DNA of 64,000 nucleotides from contig CP070758.1 in the NCBI GenBank assembly GCA_020348925.1, positions 402,497-466,496 on the forward strand, read 5' to 3'. The position numbers and the translations under genes are program-made. This DNA comes from Gemmatimonadota bacterium. GTDB taxonomy: Bacteria > JBHIER01 > G020348925. Position 1 is the first letter of the stretch, and each line of letters begins with the position of its first letter. Of the stretch, positions 1 to 8,607 are shown piece by piece. The notes below the pieces were generated by a model that was given only the letters and a program-made list of their open reading frames with translations, ran no database searches and had not been told where the DNA came from.

Positions 1-286
1 CATAAAGGCCTGAAGAATCCTGGGTGACACATACATAACTGTTTGATTCTATTAGAATTGGAATTAATGAAAGGATGCGGGGCCGGGTCGAGTCAGCATC
101 TTCTAAGGTCCATCCAGTGAGATCAATGGGCACAGTGCTCTTATTATAAATTTCGATCCATTCCGGCTCACCACGCTGAGGGGCGTACATTATTTCATTT
201 ATTACGACAGCTGTGGAATCACAACAGGCTGTGCAAAAACCACACAGGAATAAAATAGTGGTGACTGTTATTATGATACCGACCAT
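1..286 (-). CDS. Lamin-tail-domain exported protein (3' part outside window)
   Basis: Reading the minus strand from the ATG at 286-284 gives a hydrophobic, Cys-containing signal sequence. It is followed by the opening of a lamin tail domain: VINEIMYAP, then EPEWIEIYN, then DLTGWTLEDAD. That order is the usual start of bacterial LTD domains, which are found on secreted proteins and surface nucleases and are thought to help anchor or bind. The frame stays open to base 1, so only about 95 codons are visible and any downstream domain is unknown. A GGTGA lies about 4 nt before the ATG as a weak ribosome site. The domain call is sound; the full function cannot be told. Confidence 0.8.
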   Translation of the reverse strand, partial: MVGIIITVTTILFLCGFCTACCDSTAVVINEIMYAPQRGEPEWIEIYNKSTVPIDLTGWTLEDADSTRPRILSLIPILIESNSYVCVTQDSSGLY

Positions 287-689
287 ACGATCACCGTAAT
301 AACAATACTTTTATGTCCTTATCGCGGTGTAACGGCAATTGACCCGTTCCTAAGAGTTCGAATTAAAAAATTCGGTATGCGTTCACTCGAAAAAGCCCGC
401 CCGTTTCATGAGAACCGTCAGGCCCAGGAGAGCCGGGCTGTGTTCCAAAGCAATCTATTGTTATGTATCAGCTTACGCAGATTTTGCGGCGCTCGCAATG
501 AGACGCCCTGCAAAGTTGGCCTTATGGGACCAGGTGCATAATTAGAAATATGGAACAATAATGAAACGGATACCTTCTCTAATAACCTGCTTTCGGCTGT
601 GTGTTCATAACTTAATATGCCCTGTTCATATTGTCAAGGATTATTTCTGGCGACAGAAGGCTTAGGCGGAAAAACACCAGAATGAGCCG

Positions 690-845
690 GGGGCAATCTC
701 CTTCAATAAGGGGTGAGCTCCTTTTGGTCGCTCACTTCTCCATGGAGTCTGACCGGCCCTCGGGCGCTTCGCGATCCTTCGCCCGCTCGGATGGCTCTGC
801 TGTCACCCTTGAAGGGAGCTTACCCCCTTCAATCGACCCCTGCCT
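690..845. repeat. Imperfect inverted-repeat element in a gene-free stretch
   Basis: Bases 287-1041 carry no convincing gene. Within them, 708-721 (AAGGGGTGAGCTCC) and 815-829 (GGAGCTTACCCCCTT) form an imperfect inverted repeat. Smaller inverted pairs lie inside it, for example GTGAGC at 713-718 with GCTCAC at 730-735, and GGGCG with CGCCC around 762-784. The stretch is more GC-rich than its surroundings. It could be a degenerate mobile or interspersed element or a structured RNA; nothing seen here decides between them. Confidence 0.35.
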
Positions 846-915
846 TACTGAAATTTGTAGAAATTCCGAAAAATTAAATTAACCTCATAGAAATCTTCGA
901 GAGCCACAATAATAC

Positions 916-944
916 TTGACAGAGTTGCTCTACTTCATTAGTTT
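916..944 (+). promoter_or_regulatory. Possible sigma70-type promoter for the Cys-rich protein gene
   Basis: A perfect TTGACA (916-921) is followed 17 bp later by a weak -10 (TAGTTT, 939-944). It lies about 100 nt upstream of the GTG start at 1042. The -35 is good and the -10 is poor. Confidence 0.3.
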
Positions 945-1041
945 CATTTGTTCTGTTGGTTCGAAATCTATGGAACTCATGGACTGCAAAGGCGTTCTTT
1001 ATTCATATCTGTACTAAGAACTTGAAAGGAGGTGATACAGA

Positions 1042-1665
1042 GTGAAGAAAGTGTCAATCCTGGGAATGGTTTTCGCAATATTCGTATTGGTAGCGTTTAC
1101 TCATGCACAATGTTTGCCCGGCAGTGACGACATGAAGGTCGTGTGCATCAAGGGTGAAGGGGCGGGCGAGGAATGCTGTAAAACGGGAGCGATGGGCTGC
1201 TGCAAGATGATGGGTTGTCAAGGTGAAGGGCATCAGTGCATGGGGGGGTGTGAGAACCGGCTCTTTCTGTGTTGTGCCCAAGAGCTTGACCTGAATGAGA
1301 GTCAAGTGGAACGCTTGAAAACATTACAGTTGGAGCACAAAAAGTCGATGATCCGAGGAAGCGCCGACCTGGAAATATTAGAGCTCGAACTGAAACACCT
1401 GCTTCAAGAGTCAGAGCCCAATCGCAGCGCTATCGATAACAAGATTACGGCAATAGGCGACTTGCAGACGAAGATGAAAAAGAACAAGGTGCACGCCCGC
1501 CTGGATGCCAAGAAAGTCCTGACGAAAGAGCAGCTGGAGAAGTGCATGCACGGTTCCTGCGGATGTTGTGGAATGGGACTGAAGAAAGTGATTGAGCACA
1601 AAACATGTTCGAAAGAAGGATCGTGCTCCATAGAAAGCAAGAAATACGAAGGCCATTGTAAATAA
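1042..1665 (+). CDS. Cys-rich periplasmic Spy/CpxP/CnrX-like metal-sensor-type protein
   Basis: This is a 207-residue exported protein. The start is GTG, preceded by a near-perfect AAAGGAGGTGA ribosome site. An N-terminal signal peptide (about 1-22) leads into a Cys-rich segment (24-78) with many CC, CxxC and Met residues. Residues 84-170 form a long charged helical hairpin with an LTKEQ segment (160-164), typical of Spy/CpxP/CnrX periplasmic proteins that sense metals or chaperone. The C-terminal 40 residues are again Cys-rich (GSCGCCG). The Cys clusters flanking the hairpin are unusual and suggest soft-metal binding, which is inference. A terminator hairpin follows, then a thiol-redox protein that could act on these cysteines. 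Confidence 0.75.
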   Translation: MKKVSILGMVFAIFVLVAFTHAQCLPGSDDMKVVCIKGEGAGEECCKTGAMGCCKMMGCQGEGHQCMGGCENRLFLCCAQELDLNESQVERLKTLQLEHKKSMIRGSADLEILELELKHLLQESEPNRSAIDNKITAIGDLQTKMKKNKVHARLDAKKVLTKEQLEKCMHGSCGCCGMGLKKVIEHKTCSKEGSCSIESKKYEGHCK

Positions 1666-1690
1666 GACATAACGGTTCGTAACATTTTCT

Positions 1691-1740
1691 AAGGGGGCGC
1701 TGGCAAGGCCGGACGGCTGATTGTCTGCGCCCCCTTATTC
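1691..1740 (+). terminator. Hairpin terminator after the Cys-rich protein gene
   Basis: AAGGGGGCGC (1691-1700) pairs perfectly with GCGCCCCCTT (1727-1736) across a 26-nt loop. It is followed by a short T-rich stretch and lies between the stop at 1665 and the next start at 1771. Confidence 0.65.
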
Positions 1741-1770
1741 CTCTTTCGAAAAAAGGAGAGACGAACATTC

Positions 1771-2817
1771 ATGGGTAAATATCTCTTTAGAAAAAGCATG
1801 ATTCTTGGAACTGTTGTCAGTCTTTTGATGTGTTGGAGTCTGCTCTCATCGGCTGATGAGTGGGAGAGAATGCGTATTCAGAAATTCGAGCCGCGGCGAG
1901 ACCCTCCTGAGATAACGATAAAGAGCCTTGACGGGAAGAAAGTGGCACTGGAAGATTTCAGGGGGAAAGTGGTTTTTCTTAACTTCTGGGCAACATGGTG
2001 TGGATGGTGTAAGCGGGAAATGCCCTCGATGGAGAAACTCTATGAGGCATTCAAAGACAGAGGCCTCGAAATTCTTGCCGTCGATGTTCGGGAATCCCGG
2101 GAGAAGATAGAGCCTTTTTGGGACAAGTACGGCTTGACTTTTCCTGCGTTTCTGGATAAAAACGGGATGGCTTCCTATGCCTTCGGAGTGAGGGGTATGC
2201 CGGCCACTTTTCTCATTGATCGCCAGGGAAAAGTCGTAGGCAGCGTTCCCGGTTACCGGGATTGGTTTACTGAAGATGCCAAGGCTGTAATTTCTCAACT
2301 GTTGTCCGAGAAGGGACCGAAGGTGAAGGAGGGGGTGGAGGATCAGGAGACGTCGGACGTGAAGGAGGCGGAGAGCGTCGAGGTGACAGATGACGACGCG
2401 AAGGCAGAAAATCCGGTTCCTTTCAATCTGAACTCCATATCAGGGCCGCCCGTGCTTTCTCAAGGTCAGATTGTGGTGAAAAACGCTCAGGTTTTTGATC
2501 TGGACAAGGGGATGGCCGGAGACGAGAAATCGGCCGACTTTTCCTGGTCCGAGCTTGGATTGACGACCCGGTTTCTCATCCCTCAGAATGGTGCTGAGTT
2601 TTCCAACAAGGGCGTTGTCGACCAGGTCACCTTCGATGATATCATTTTAACTGAGTACTCTGGCTCGCCCATTAATGGCAGCGAGGGGGAGAAGAATAGA
2701 CTCAAGGTGGGAACCGTGTTGTACGCACGAACCAACGAAGGACGCTTCGCCTGTCTTCGAATAGATAACAACTCAAGAGATTTGGAATTAAGCTGGATAA
2801 CCTACAAAAAGGACTGA
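1771..2817 (+). CDS. TlpA/ResA-like thiol-disulfide protein with extra C-terminal domain
   Basis: This 348-residue exported protein has a signal peptide (about 1-28) and a thioredoxin-fold domain (about 45-180). The active site is WCGWC (Cys77, Cys80) and the cis-Pro loop is GMPATF (Pro144), as in TlpA/ResA periplasmic reductases. An acidic linker (about 184-215) leads to a further domain of about 130 residues (218-348) that I do not recognise and that ordinary TlpA proteins, at about 160-190 residues, lack. The start ATG follows AAAAAAGGAGAG. The upstream neighbour is the Cys-rich protein; a redox partnership is plausible but not shown. Confidence 0.85.
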   Translation: MGKYLFRKSMILGTVVSLLMCWSLLSSADEWERMRIQKFEPRRDPPEITIKSLDGKKVALEDFRGKVVFLNFWATWCGWCKREMPSMEKLYEAFKDRGLEILAVDVRESREKIEPFWDKYGLTFPAFLDKNGMASYAFGVRGMPATFLIDRQGKVVGSVPGYRDWFTEDAKAVISQLLSEKGPKVKEGVEDQETSDVKEAESVEVTDDDAKAENPVPFNLNSISGPPVLSQGQIVVKNAQVFDLDKGMAGDEKSADFSWSELGLTTRFLIPQNGAEFSNKGVVDQVTFDDIILTEYSGSPINGSEGEKNRLKVGTVLYARTNEGRFACLRIDNNSRDLELSWITYKKD

Positions 2818-2879
2818 TCGTTAAGGGTCATCATCTTTCGACCTCTTTTTATTATTCACAGGCAATTGATTTTTTTTGC

Positions 2880-2978
2880 GGGAATGGTTGGTAGGCTGGT
2901 GCTGCCCGCGGACTTCAAATCCGTAGTCCCGAACTGTTGAGTTGGGGAGGTGGGTTCGATTCCCACACATTCCCGCCA
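2880..2978 (+). tRNA. selC: tRNA-Sec (anticodon TCA)
   Basis: A selenocysteine tRNA can be folded by eye. The acceptor stem pairs GGGAATG (2880-2886) with CATTCCC. The D stem is GGTAG/CTGCC. The anticodon stem-loop is GCGGA-CTTCAAA-TCCGT, carrying the UGA-reading anticodon TCA. There is a long variable arm (CCCGAACT/AGTTGGGG with one mismatch), a T arm GTGGG-TTCGATT-CCCAC, discriminator G and an encoded CCA. The GGACTTCAAATCC block and the long variable arm are hallmarks of bacterial tRNA-Sec. The eighth acceptor pair expected in bacterial tRNA-Sec would be G:A here, a mismatch. Its presence implies selABD and UGA-decoded proteins elsewhere in the genome. Confidence 0.93.
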
Positions 2979-3148
2979 ATGATATACATCCGTTGCTCTT
3001 TGCGCGTCTCAAGGAACGGAATTATCCGAGCAAACGGCAGGTGATGAAGAGCAATCTGTATTGACCTTGGTGAGAACAGAGAGACACGAATCCCGATTTC
3101 AGACAGGAACGCTCAACATCGATCAATCCGACACTGTGGAGAAATCCC

Positions 3149-4555
3149 ATGGAGAAATACGATATCGCCATTCTTGGTGCAGGACCCGGAGGCTATGTGG
3201 CAGCTATTCGGGCTGCACAACTGGGCGTAAAGGTTTGTGTTGTTGAAAGAGAGGAAGTCGGCGGTACATGCCTGAACTGGGGATGCATTCCGACAAAAGC
3301 GCTGGTTGCATCGGTACGCTCACTTGAGAAAGCTACGAGCGGTAAGGAGTACGGTTTTGAGATCGAAGGCGCCATGAGGATCCATTTTGACCGGATGATG
3401 ACCAGAAAGAACGAGGTCGTCAAGCGCCAGGTCAAAGGGATCACATCACTGTTCTCGAGTTACGGGATACGACTGCATTACGGTGCCGGGAGACTCCACG
3501 ATAAAAATACTATTGAAATAACAGATTCTGAGGGCGGAAAGAAACAGATCTATGGGGACAAGATTATTTTGGCTACCGGTTCGAGGCCCTCTGATATCCC
3601 CGGAGTGCCGGTGGACGGTCAGTCGATACTCTCAAGTAACGAAGCCCTAGCACTGAAGGATATTCCTGCCAGTATGCTCATAATCGGAGCCGGCGCGATT
3701 GGGTGTGAATTTGCCTCAATTTTTCATGCTTTGGGCTCCGACGTGACTCTTGTCGAGCTGTTGCCCCGGGTTGTACCCATGGAAGACGAGGAGATATCGG
3801 GGATATTGGAGCGGGAACTGAAAAAACGGAAAATCAAATTCTATGCAAATAGCAGCGTTGAATCGGTTGAGAGGGAGAATGGGACATCAATCAAGGCCCA
3901 CCTGTCGAACGACCGCATAATCTCGGCGGAGAAAGTCCTTGTCTCTGTGGGGCGGGCTTTCAATGTTGAGGACATAGGACTTGAAGCGGTCGGAATTGAG
4001 CAGGGAGCTCGTGGGGAAATTTCGGTCAACAATAGGATGGAGACGAATATTAAAGGTGTCTATGCTATTGGCGATGTCATTGGCGGAATGATGTTGGCCC
4101 ACGTTGCCTCCAGGGAGGGGATTGTGGCCGTCGAGAATGCCCTGGGCGGCGATGAGACTGTCGATTATTCTGCCGTTCCGTCCTGCATCTTCTTCAATCC
4201 GGAAATCGCCAGTGTCGGTTATAAAGAGAAAGAGGTTGTGGAGGAGGGAAAAAACATAAGGGTCGGACGCTTTCCAATGCGCAGTCTTGGTATGGCCCAT
4301 GCCCTGGGAGAGATTTCAGGGCTCATAAAAGTGATTTGTGATAGTGAAACCGATAGAATCTTGGGAGTACATATGATCGGCCCCCATGTCACTGAAATAA
4401 TACATGAGGCTGTTCTGGCTATACAAAGCGGTTATACTGGGACCGATTGGGGCAAAATGATCCACGCCCACCCGACAATGTCTGAGGCTCTCCAGGAGGC
4501 CGTTCACGATCTTCACGGTGCGGCTATTCATCTTCCACAAAAACAGCAGAGGTGA
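3149..4555 (+). CDS. lpdA: Dihydrolipoyl dehydrogenase
   Basis: This is a 468-residue flavoprotein disulfide reductase, the usual E3 length. It has an N-terminal FAD Rossmann motif (GAGPGG, 10-15) and the redox-active disulfide GGTCLNWGC (Cys41, Cys46). The NAD-binding motif is GAGAIGCEF, and the C-terminal catalytic dyad HPTMSE (His441, Glu446) is present. It reoxidises dihydrolipoyl groups of 2-oxoacid dehydrogenase complexes or the glycine cleavage system, using NAD+. No other subunit of such a complex is in the window, so it is a stand-alone copy here. It lies about 170 bp downstream of the selenocysteine tRNA. Confidence 0.96.
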   Translation: MEKYDIAILGAGPGGYVAAIRAAQLGVKVCVVEREEVGGTCLNWGCIPTKALVASVRSLEKATSGKEYGFEIEGAMRIHFDRMMTRKNEVVKRQVKGITSLFSSYGIRLHYGAGRLHDKNTIEITDSEGGKKQIYGDKIILATGSRPSDIPGVPVDGQSILSSNEALALKDIPASMLIIGAGAIGCEFASIFHALGSDVTLVELLPRVVPMEDEEISGILERELKKRKIKFYANSSVESVERENGTSIKAHLSNDRIISAEKVLVSVGRAFNVEDIGLEAVGIEQGARGEISVNNRMETNIKGVYAIGDVIGGMMLAHVASREGIVAVENALGGDETVDYSAVPSCIFFNPEIASVGYKEKEVVEEGKNIRVGRFPMRSLGMAHALGEISGLIKVICDSETDRILGVHMIGPHVTEIIHEAVLAIQSGYTGTDWGKMIHAHPTMSEALQEAVHDLHGAAIHLPQKQQR

Positions 4556-4628
4556 AACGAGTTGGCGAAATGAAGCCTGAAGGAGATCGTTGTCGATACG
4601 TAACGAGAATTTTTTTACAAAGCGCTTT

Positions 4629-4649
4629 CTTTATATATATTATATAAAG
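4629..4649. promoter_or_regulatory. 21-bp AT-rich palindrome
   Basis: CTTTATATA (4629-4637) and TATATAAAG (4641-4649) form a perfect inverted repeat around TAT. It lies in the 330-bp gap between lpdA and the next gene. It could be an operator or a weak hairpin. Confidence 0.3.
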
Positions 4650-4885
4650 GTAGTTAACACGATCAATCCGAACCTCTCTCCGTGCAATCGGCTTACTGTT
4701 CTGAAGGACATATCTGCTCGTACGTGCCATGCTCTAGGCGAATATTGGAAATCCGAATCAACCCTTGACTTTCATGACTGAAGGGTGTAAATTGTTTTTC
4801 ACCGGTTTGAATATCCACTGTCGTATTTAGAGTGCTTCAGCGGATTGAGACAGGAATCCATTGTTTGCAAGATAGGAGGTGCGCC

Positions 4886-5284
4886 GTGGAAGATGTCAAA
4901 AGTCTTATTCTGTCTCTGGAGCAGCAGCAGGTCGAGGCTTTCAATAAGGGTGATGTGGATAAGATCCTGAGCTTTTTTAACCCTGATATCGTTGGATTTT
5001 CTTCCACAAAACATGATCGTTTTACAGGTTTGGAGGGACTCAGAGGAACATTTGAGTATTATCTTCAAAAGACCACCAAGCTGGAATACAGCATCTCCGA
5101 CCCATCGACTCAAGTCTTTGGAGATACGGCAATTCTAAGTTTTTATTGGCTTGTGGCCACGACTTTTGGAAAGACGAGGCGTGAGGTACAAGGACGGGGC
5201 ACTCATGTGTATCGGAATGAGAACGGAGAGTGGAAAATCGTACACGAGCATTTTTCACGCGCTCATCACGCCTATGAGAAGTAA
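4886..5284 (+). CDS. SnoaL/DUF4440-like (NTF2-fold) protein
   Basis: This is a small soluble protein of 132 residues. The GTG at 4886 is chosen because AGGAGG sits 5 nt before it; an in-frame GTG at 4832 has no ribosome site. Features are typical of the NTF2-like SnoaL/DUF4440 superfamily: an N-terminal helix with QQQVEAFNKGDVDKIL, then SFFNPD, a central beta-sheet, and the closing GTHVYRNENGEWKIVHEHFS strand pair. Members are diverse small-molecule isomerases or unknown binding proteins, so the substrate cannot be inferred. It is apparently monocistronic. Confidence 0.8.
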   Translation: MEDVKSLILSLEQQQVEAFNKGDVDKILSFFNPDIVGFSSTKHDRFTGLEGLRGTFEYYLQKTTKLEYSISDPSTQVFGDTAILSFYWLVATTFGKTRREVQGRGTHVYRNENGEWKIVHEHFSRAHHAYEK

Positions 5285-5463
5285 GGTTCGAAGTCAGACC
5301 GCCTAAAAGAAAATCGGTAATCACGGCCCCCCCATTCCTCTTTTTGGGTGGAGGTGTTGGATTCTTCGGCAAACAGAGATCGGGTAGAAACATAGAATGT
5401 TTGAGACCTCAGAACCGCCCTCCATTCTTTGAGGGATAATTTCCTTTTAATTCCATTTTTTTC

Positions 5464-5492
5464 TTGACATGGGGCAAGAGTTCAATTATAAT
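5464..5492 (+). promoter_or_regulatory. Perfect-consensus sigma70 promoter
   Basis: TTGACA (5464-5469), a 17-bp spacer and TATAAT (5487-5492) match the sigma70 consensus exactly. The -10 lies within an inverted repeat (TCAATTATAA at 5482-5491 with TTGTAATTGA at 5511-5520), a possible operator. Transcription from about 5499 would give an untranslated leader of about 320 nt before the cohesin gene at 5822. No other gene is visible in 5285-5821. Confidence 0.7.
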
Positions 5493-5821
5493 ATTGTTTC
5501 AATTATCAAGTTGTAATTGACCCCTGTGATGTGCACTTGCTGCTTACGGCAGAGGTGAGGGGAGGGACAGCCTCAAAATTCATGTAGGAAATGGTTTTCA
5601 TTAACACACTTCGACAAACAACTGTTGTATTATCTTCAACCAAAAATCGAAAAGATAATCTTGAATTTATTCACAGAAAGGGGGTGAAATACAGAGAAAA
5701 TTACAATCCTGCCTCTTCAAATCCTTAGAGCAGGCAAAAGGGAAAGGTGTGCGTGCTGCCGGTACGCATTGAGAGGATGAGGTAGATGCTTTTCGCATGA
5801 TGTACTGAGGAGGTGATATTT

Positions 5822-8422
5822 TTGAAGCACTTTAAAGTTTTTTCGTTGGTCGTCCTAATGCTTTTGGGTGTCGTCGTGGGAAATGGAAGCGCCCAGTTTA
5901 GACTTTCGAATGTGAGTATCACTGATGCCACCGGTGTACCAGGAGAGACGTTGGATATCGTAATAAGCATGAATACCGCAGGTATTGGCGTCGATGGCTC
6001 TATGGGGTCATTTGAATTCGATTTCTCTTTTGACACTCAAATTTTCGAGGTGACAGCCCTTCAAGTGTTAGGTCCTTTTGCCGGTTGGTGTGCTATTGAT
6101 TATCAAGCAGGCGGAACAGGTATAACCATAGCTCCTTCAGAGCAATGTGATCCGTTGGATTTAGGGACTGCCATGAGGGACGTGCTGAGACTAAGTATGC
6201 TCGTAAAAGAATCTGCGGTACCCGGGACATACGAGTTGGACATACCGATGGCACCTGCTCCCGTCTTCGCTCCAGACGGAACACCTTTTGATGCTGTGAG
6301 TGTTTCCAGCGGTGCGTTTCAGGTGAAGCCGATTAAATTGAGCCTGGCCGATATTTCGGCGGCACAGGGGAGCCGTAGGATAGAAGTCGATTTATATATG
6401 GACATTTATAACCCTGAAGGTGTCGTGGCTTTTAATCTGGATGTGCTCTATGATGATGCGGCTTTAACGGTCACCGCAGTTGATAAGACCGAGCGCACAA
6501 GTTCCGTGCCGAATTGGCAGTTTTCCGTCTTCGAAGGAGGCGTTACTCTGTTGGCCATTGGGCAGGATCTGGGTACCGGAGCTCTGTTTCCAATTGCGCC
6601 CGGCATGGGCAGTATTGCAAAACTTTACATAGACGTGAGCCCCAACGCCCCGGCCGGCGATGTTGCCATGACCTTCTCGAATGTCACAATCACGAAAAAG
6701 GTCGACGATGAGGACATAAAACTTTCACCGAAGGTTGTCCATGGTGCCCTCGAGGTCGTGAGTCCATCGGCCATTCTCTCTCTTGGTAATGGAGCCGGAC
6801 ATCCGGGAGGGACTGCCAGCGCACCCGTGAATTTATACCAGACGACGGACGTGGCTTCTGTACAATTCGACGTCCTGTTTAATACCAATGTGCTCTCAGT
6901 AACGGGCGTCACGAGCCCCGGCGGAGGGTGCGCCTTTAATACAGCGAATATTACTGGTGGAGTTACCATTACGGGTACGTGCTCACTGCTCCCCGGAGCT
7001 GGTCCAATTGCCGACATTCAGTTCAATGTTGTTGGTACAAGCAGCGGCGAGTATCCGCTCGCCTTGTCAAACGTCACGCTGACTGATGGTGTTGGCGGTG
7101 CCGTGCCAACCGGGATGGAGGAAGGTCAAATAAATGTCGTATCAAGCGGAACAGCTGTGGTTACGGTGGGCGGTTCTGCGGCAATGATTGGAGCTACCGG
7201 CAATACGGTGGCCGTCAATCTTGCCAACGATGTTGACGTATCGGCTTTCCAGATGGATTTGGGTTTCGACACACAGTATATGAGTGTGCAAGACGTAACT
7301 TCGACGACACGGTCCGCCGGAATGGATAGCCTAACATGGAACAATCTCAATGGTGGCATCCGAATTCTTTTTTATTCGGTAGGCGGAGGTGTTATCGGTG
7401 CTGCCGACGGATCGATCTTAAATATTACGTTCGATGTCGATAGAGGAACGCCTGGGGGATTTTACGATTTCTCCATATCCGGCGTTGTGGTGGGTGATGC
7501 CGATAGGAACAGAGTCAACGTCGAGTCCTTCGATGGTACCCTTTGGATTACCTGTGGAACGCAAGGGGATATCAATAGCGACTATGATTTCGACATTGCG
7601 GATGTAGTGACCCTCGTGAATATCATTCTCGAGGGGATTGATTACGATGGTTGCACCCTGCAGAAGGGAGATTACAACGAGGACGATATGCTCAACATTC
7701 TTGATGTCGTGGCCATGGTTGATGACATCTTAAGCGGCATGACGAAATCAGTGGCGCCTTATGGGACCGCTACAGTCTGGGCGGATCAGGTAACAGCTTC
7801 TGAGACGCAAGAGTTTGAGCTTCCCATCCGTATTGAGACTCAGGCCGAGATCGTCGGGGCACAGTTGACCCTTCGATATAATCCGAACGCGCTCGAGCCG
7901 AGTACGCCGAACCTCATGAAGAGCAGTCAACATATGAGTTTGGCCTCTCGTGCTCATAACGGTGAATTGACCATCGTCGTTTACAGCCTCGACGGCCGAG
8001 CTCTTAATGGTGGCGAAAACGGTGTTGTCACCGTGCCGTTCCGGAGAACTTCTGGTTCTCTGGATCTGGATTTTGGTGAGGTCATCCTGGCCGGGCATCA
8101 GGGACAATCCATTGCTGCTGAAGTGCGTCCCATCTCCTTGAAATCCGGTCTTCTGCCTGAGGAGTTTGCCCTCAACCAGAATTATCCCAATCCGTTCAAC
8201 CCTGAGACGAAAATTGCCTTCAGCCTGCCGAGCGATTCGAGGGTTGCGCTGTCTGTCTATAATGTACTGGGACAGAGGGTGGCTACCCTCATCAACACGG
8301 AGATGTCTGCGGGTCAGCATAGTGTAACCTGGATGGCGGATTCGGTACCGACGGGTGTTTACTTCTATACGATCACAGCCGGTGAGTTTACGGCCACGAA
8401 GAAGATGATTCTGTTGAAGTAA
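5822..8422 (+). CDS. Secreted multi-cohesin/dockerin protein with FlgD-like sorting tail
   Basis: This is an 866-residue exported protein. The start TTG at 5822 is chosen because AGGAGGTGA lies just upstream. A signal peptide (about 1-23) is followed by four cohesin-like beta-sandwich modules (about 24-165, 167-310, 313-440 and 446-570). Each has the FNLDVLYD/FDVLFN-type strand and an N-T-V-alternating Gly/Val pattern. A dockerin follows (about 577-640) with two calcium-loop repeats (GDINSDYDFDIADVV and GDYNEDDMLNILDVV). A fifth cohesin-like module (about 645-775) and an NYPNPFNPET tail (about 788-866, FlgD/Por-type) complete the protein. Cohesin and dockerin pairs build extracellular complexes, so this resembles a small scaffoldin exported to the surface. 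It is flanked by a consensus promoter and a strong terminator. Confidence 0.85.
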   Translation: MKHFKVFSLVVLMLLGVVVGNGSAQFRLSNVSITDATGVPGETLDIVISMNTAGIGVDGSMGSFEFDFSFDTQIFEVTALQVLGPFAGWCAIDYQAGGTGITIAPSEQCDPLDLGTAMRDVLRLSMLVKESAVPGTYELDIPMAPAPVFAPDGTPFDAVSVSSGAFQVKPIKLSLADISAAQGSRRIEVDLYMDIYNPEGVVAFNLDVLYDDAALTVTAVDKTERTSSVPNWQFSVFEGGVTLLAIGQDLGTGALFPIAPGMGSIAKLYIDVSPNAPAGDVAMTFSNVTITKKVDDEDIKLSPKVVHGALEVVSPSAILSLGNGAGHPGGTASAPVNLYQTTDVASVQFDVLFNTNVLSVTGVTSPGGGCAFNTANITGGVTITGTCSLLPGAGPIADIQFNVVGTSSGEYPLALSNVTLTDGVGGAVPTGMEEGQINVVSSGTAVVTVGGSAAMIGATGNTVAVNLANDVDVSAFQMDLGFDTQYMSVQDVTSTTRSAGMDSLTWNNLNGGIRILFYSVGGGVIGAADGSILNITFDVDRGTPGGFYDFSISGVVVGDADRNRVNVESFDGTLWITCGTQGDINSDYDFDIADVVTLVNIILEGIDYDGCTLQKGDYNEDDMLNILDVVAMVDDILSGMTKSVAPYGTATVWADQVTASETQEFELPIRIETQAEIVGAQLTLRYNPNALEPSTPNLMKSSQHMSLASRAHNGELTIVVYSLDGRALNGGENGVVTVPFRRTSGSLDLDFGEVILAGHQGQSIAAEVRPISLKSGLLPEEFALNQNYPNPFNPETKIAFSLPSDSRVALSVYNVLGQRVATLINTEMSAGQHSVTWMADSVPTGVYFYTITAGEFTATKKMILLK

Positions 8423-8443
8423 ATTTTAACGGACACTTTCTTG

Positions 8444-8478
8444 AAAGGAGGGGCAGTTTTTTGCCCCTCCTTTTTTTT
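8444..8478 (+). terminator. Rho-independent terminator of the cohesin gene
   Basis: AAAGGAGGGGC (8444-8454) pairs perfectly with GCCCCTCCTTT (8463-8473), and an eight-T run (8471-8478) overlaps its end. It lies 21 nt after the stop codon. Confidence 0.92.
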
Positions 8479-8607
8479 GGAGGGGAAATTTTCATTGCTG
8501 GCTTAGAAGAGGATGGTTATTTTCATGCAACTGGAAGCGAAGGGAAATACTCAGTTCTGTGTATGAGGTTCGCCGGGATACATCTTGAAATATGAAGTGG
8601 GGGGTCC

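Noticed and set aside
631..882. 83-codon frame as a gene
   Set aside because: No ribosome site or domain; it runs through an inverted-repeat element.
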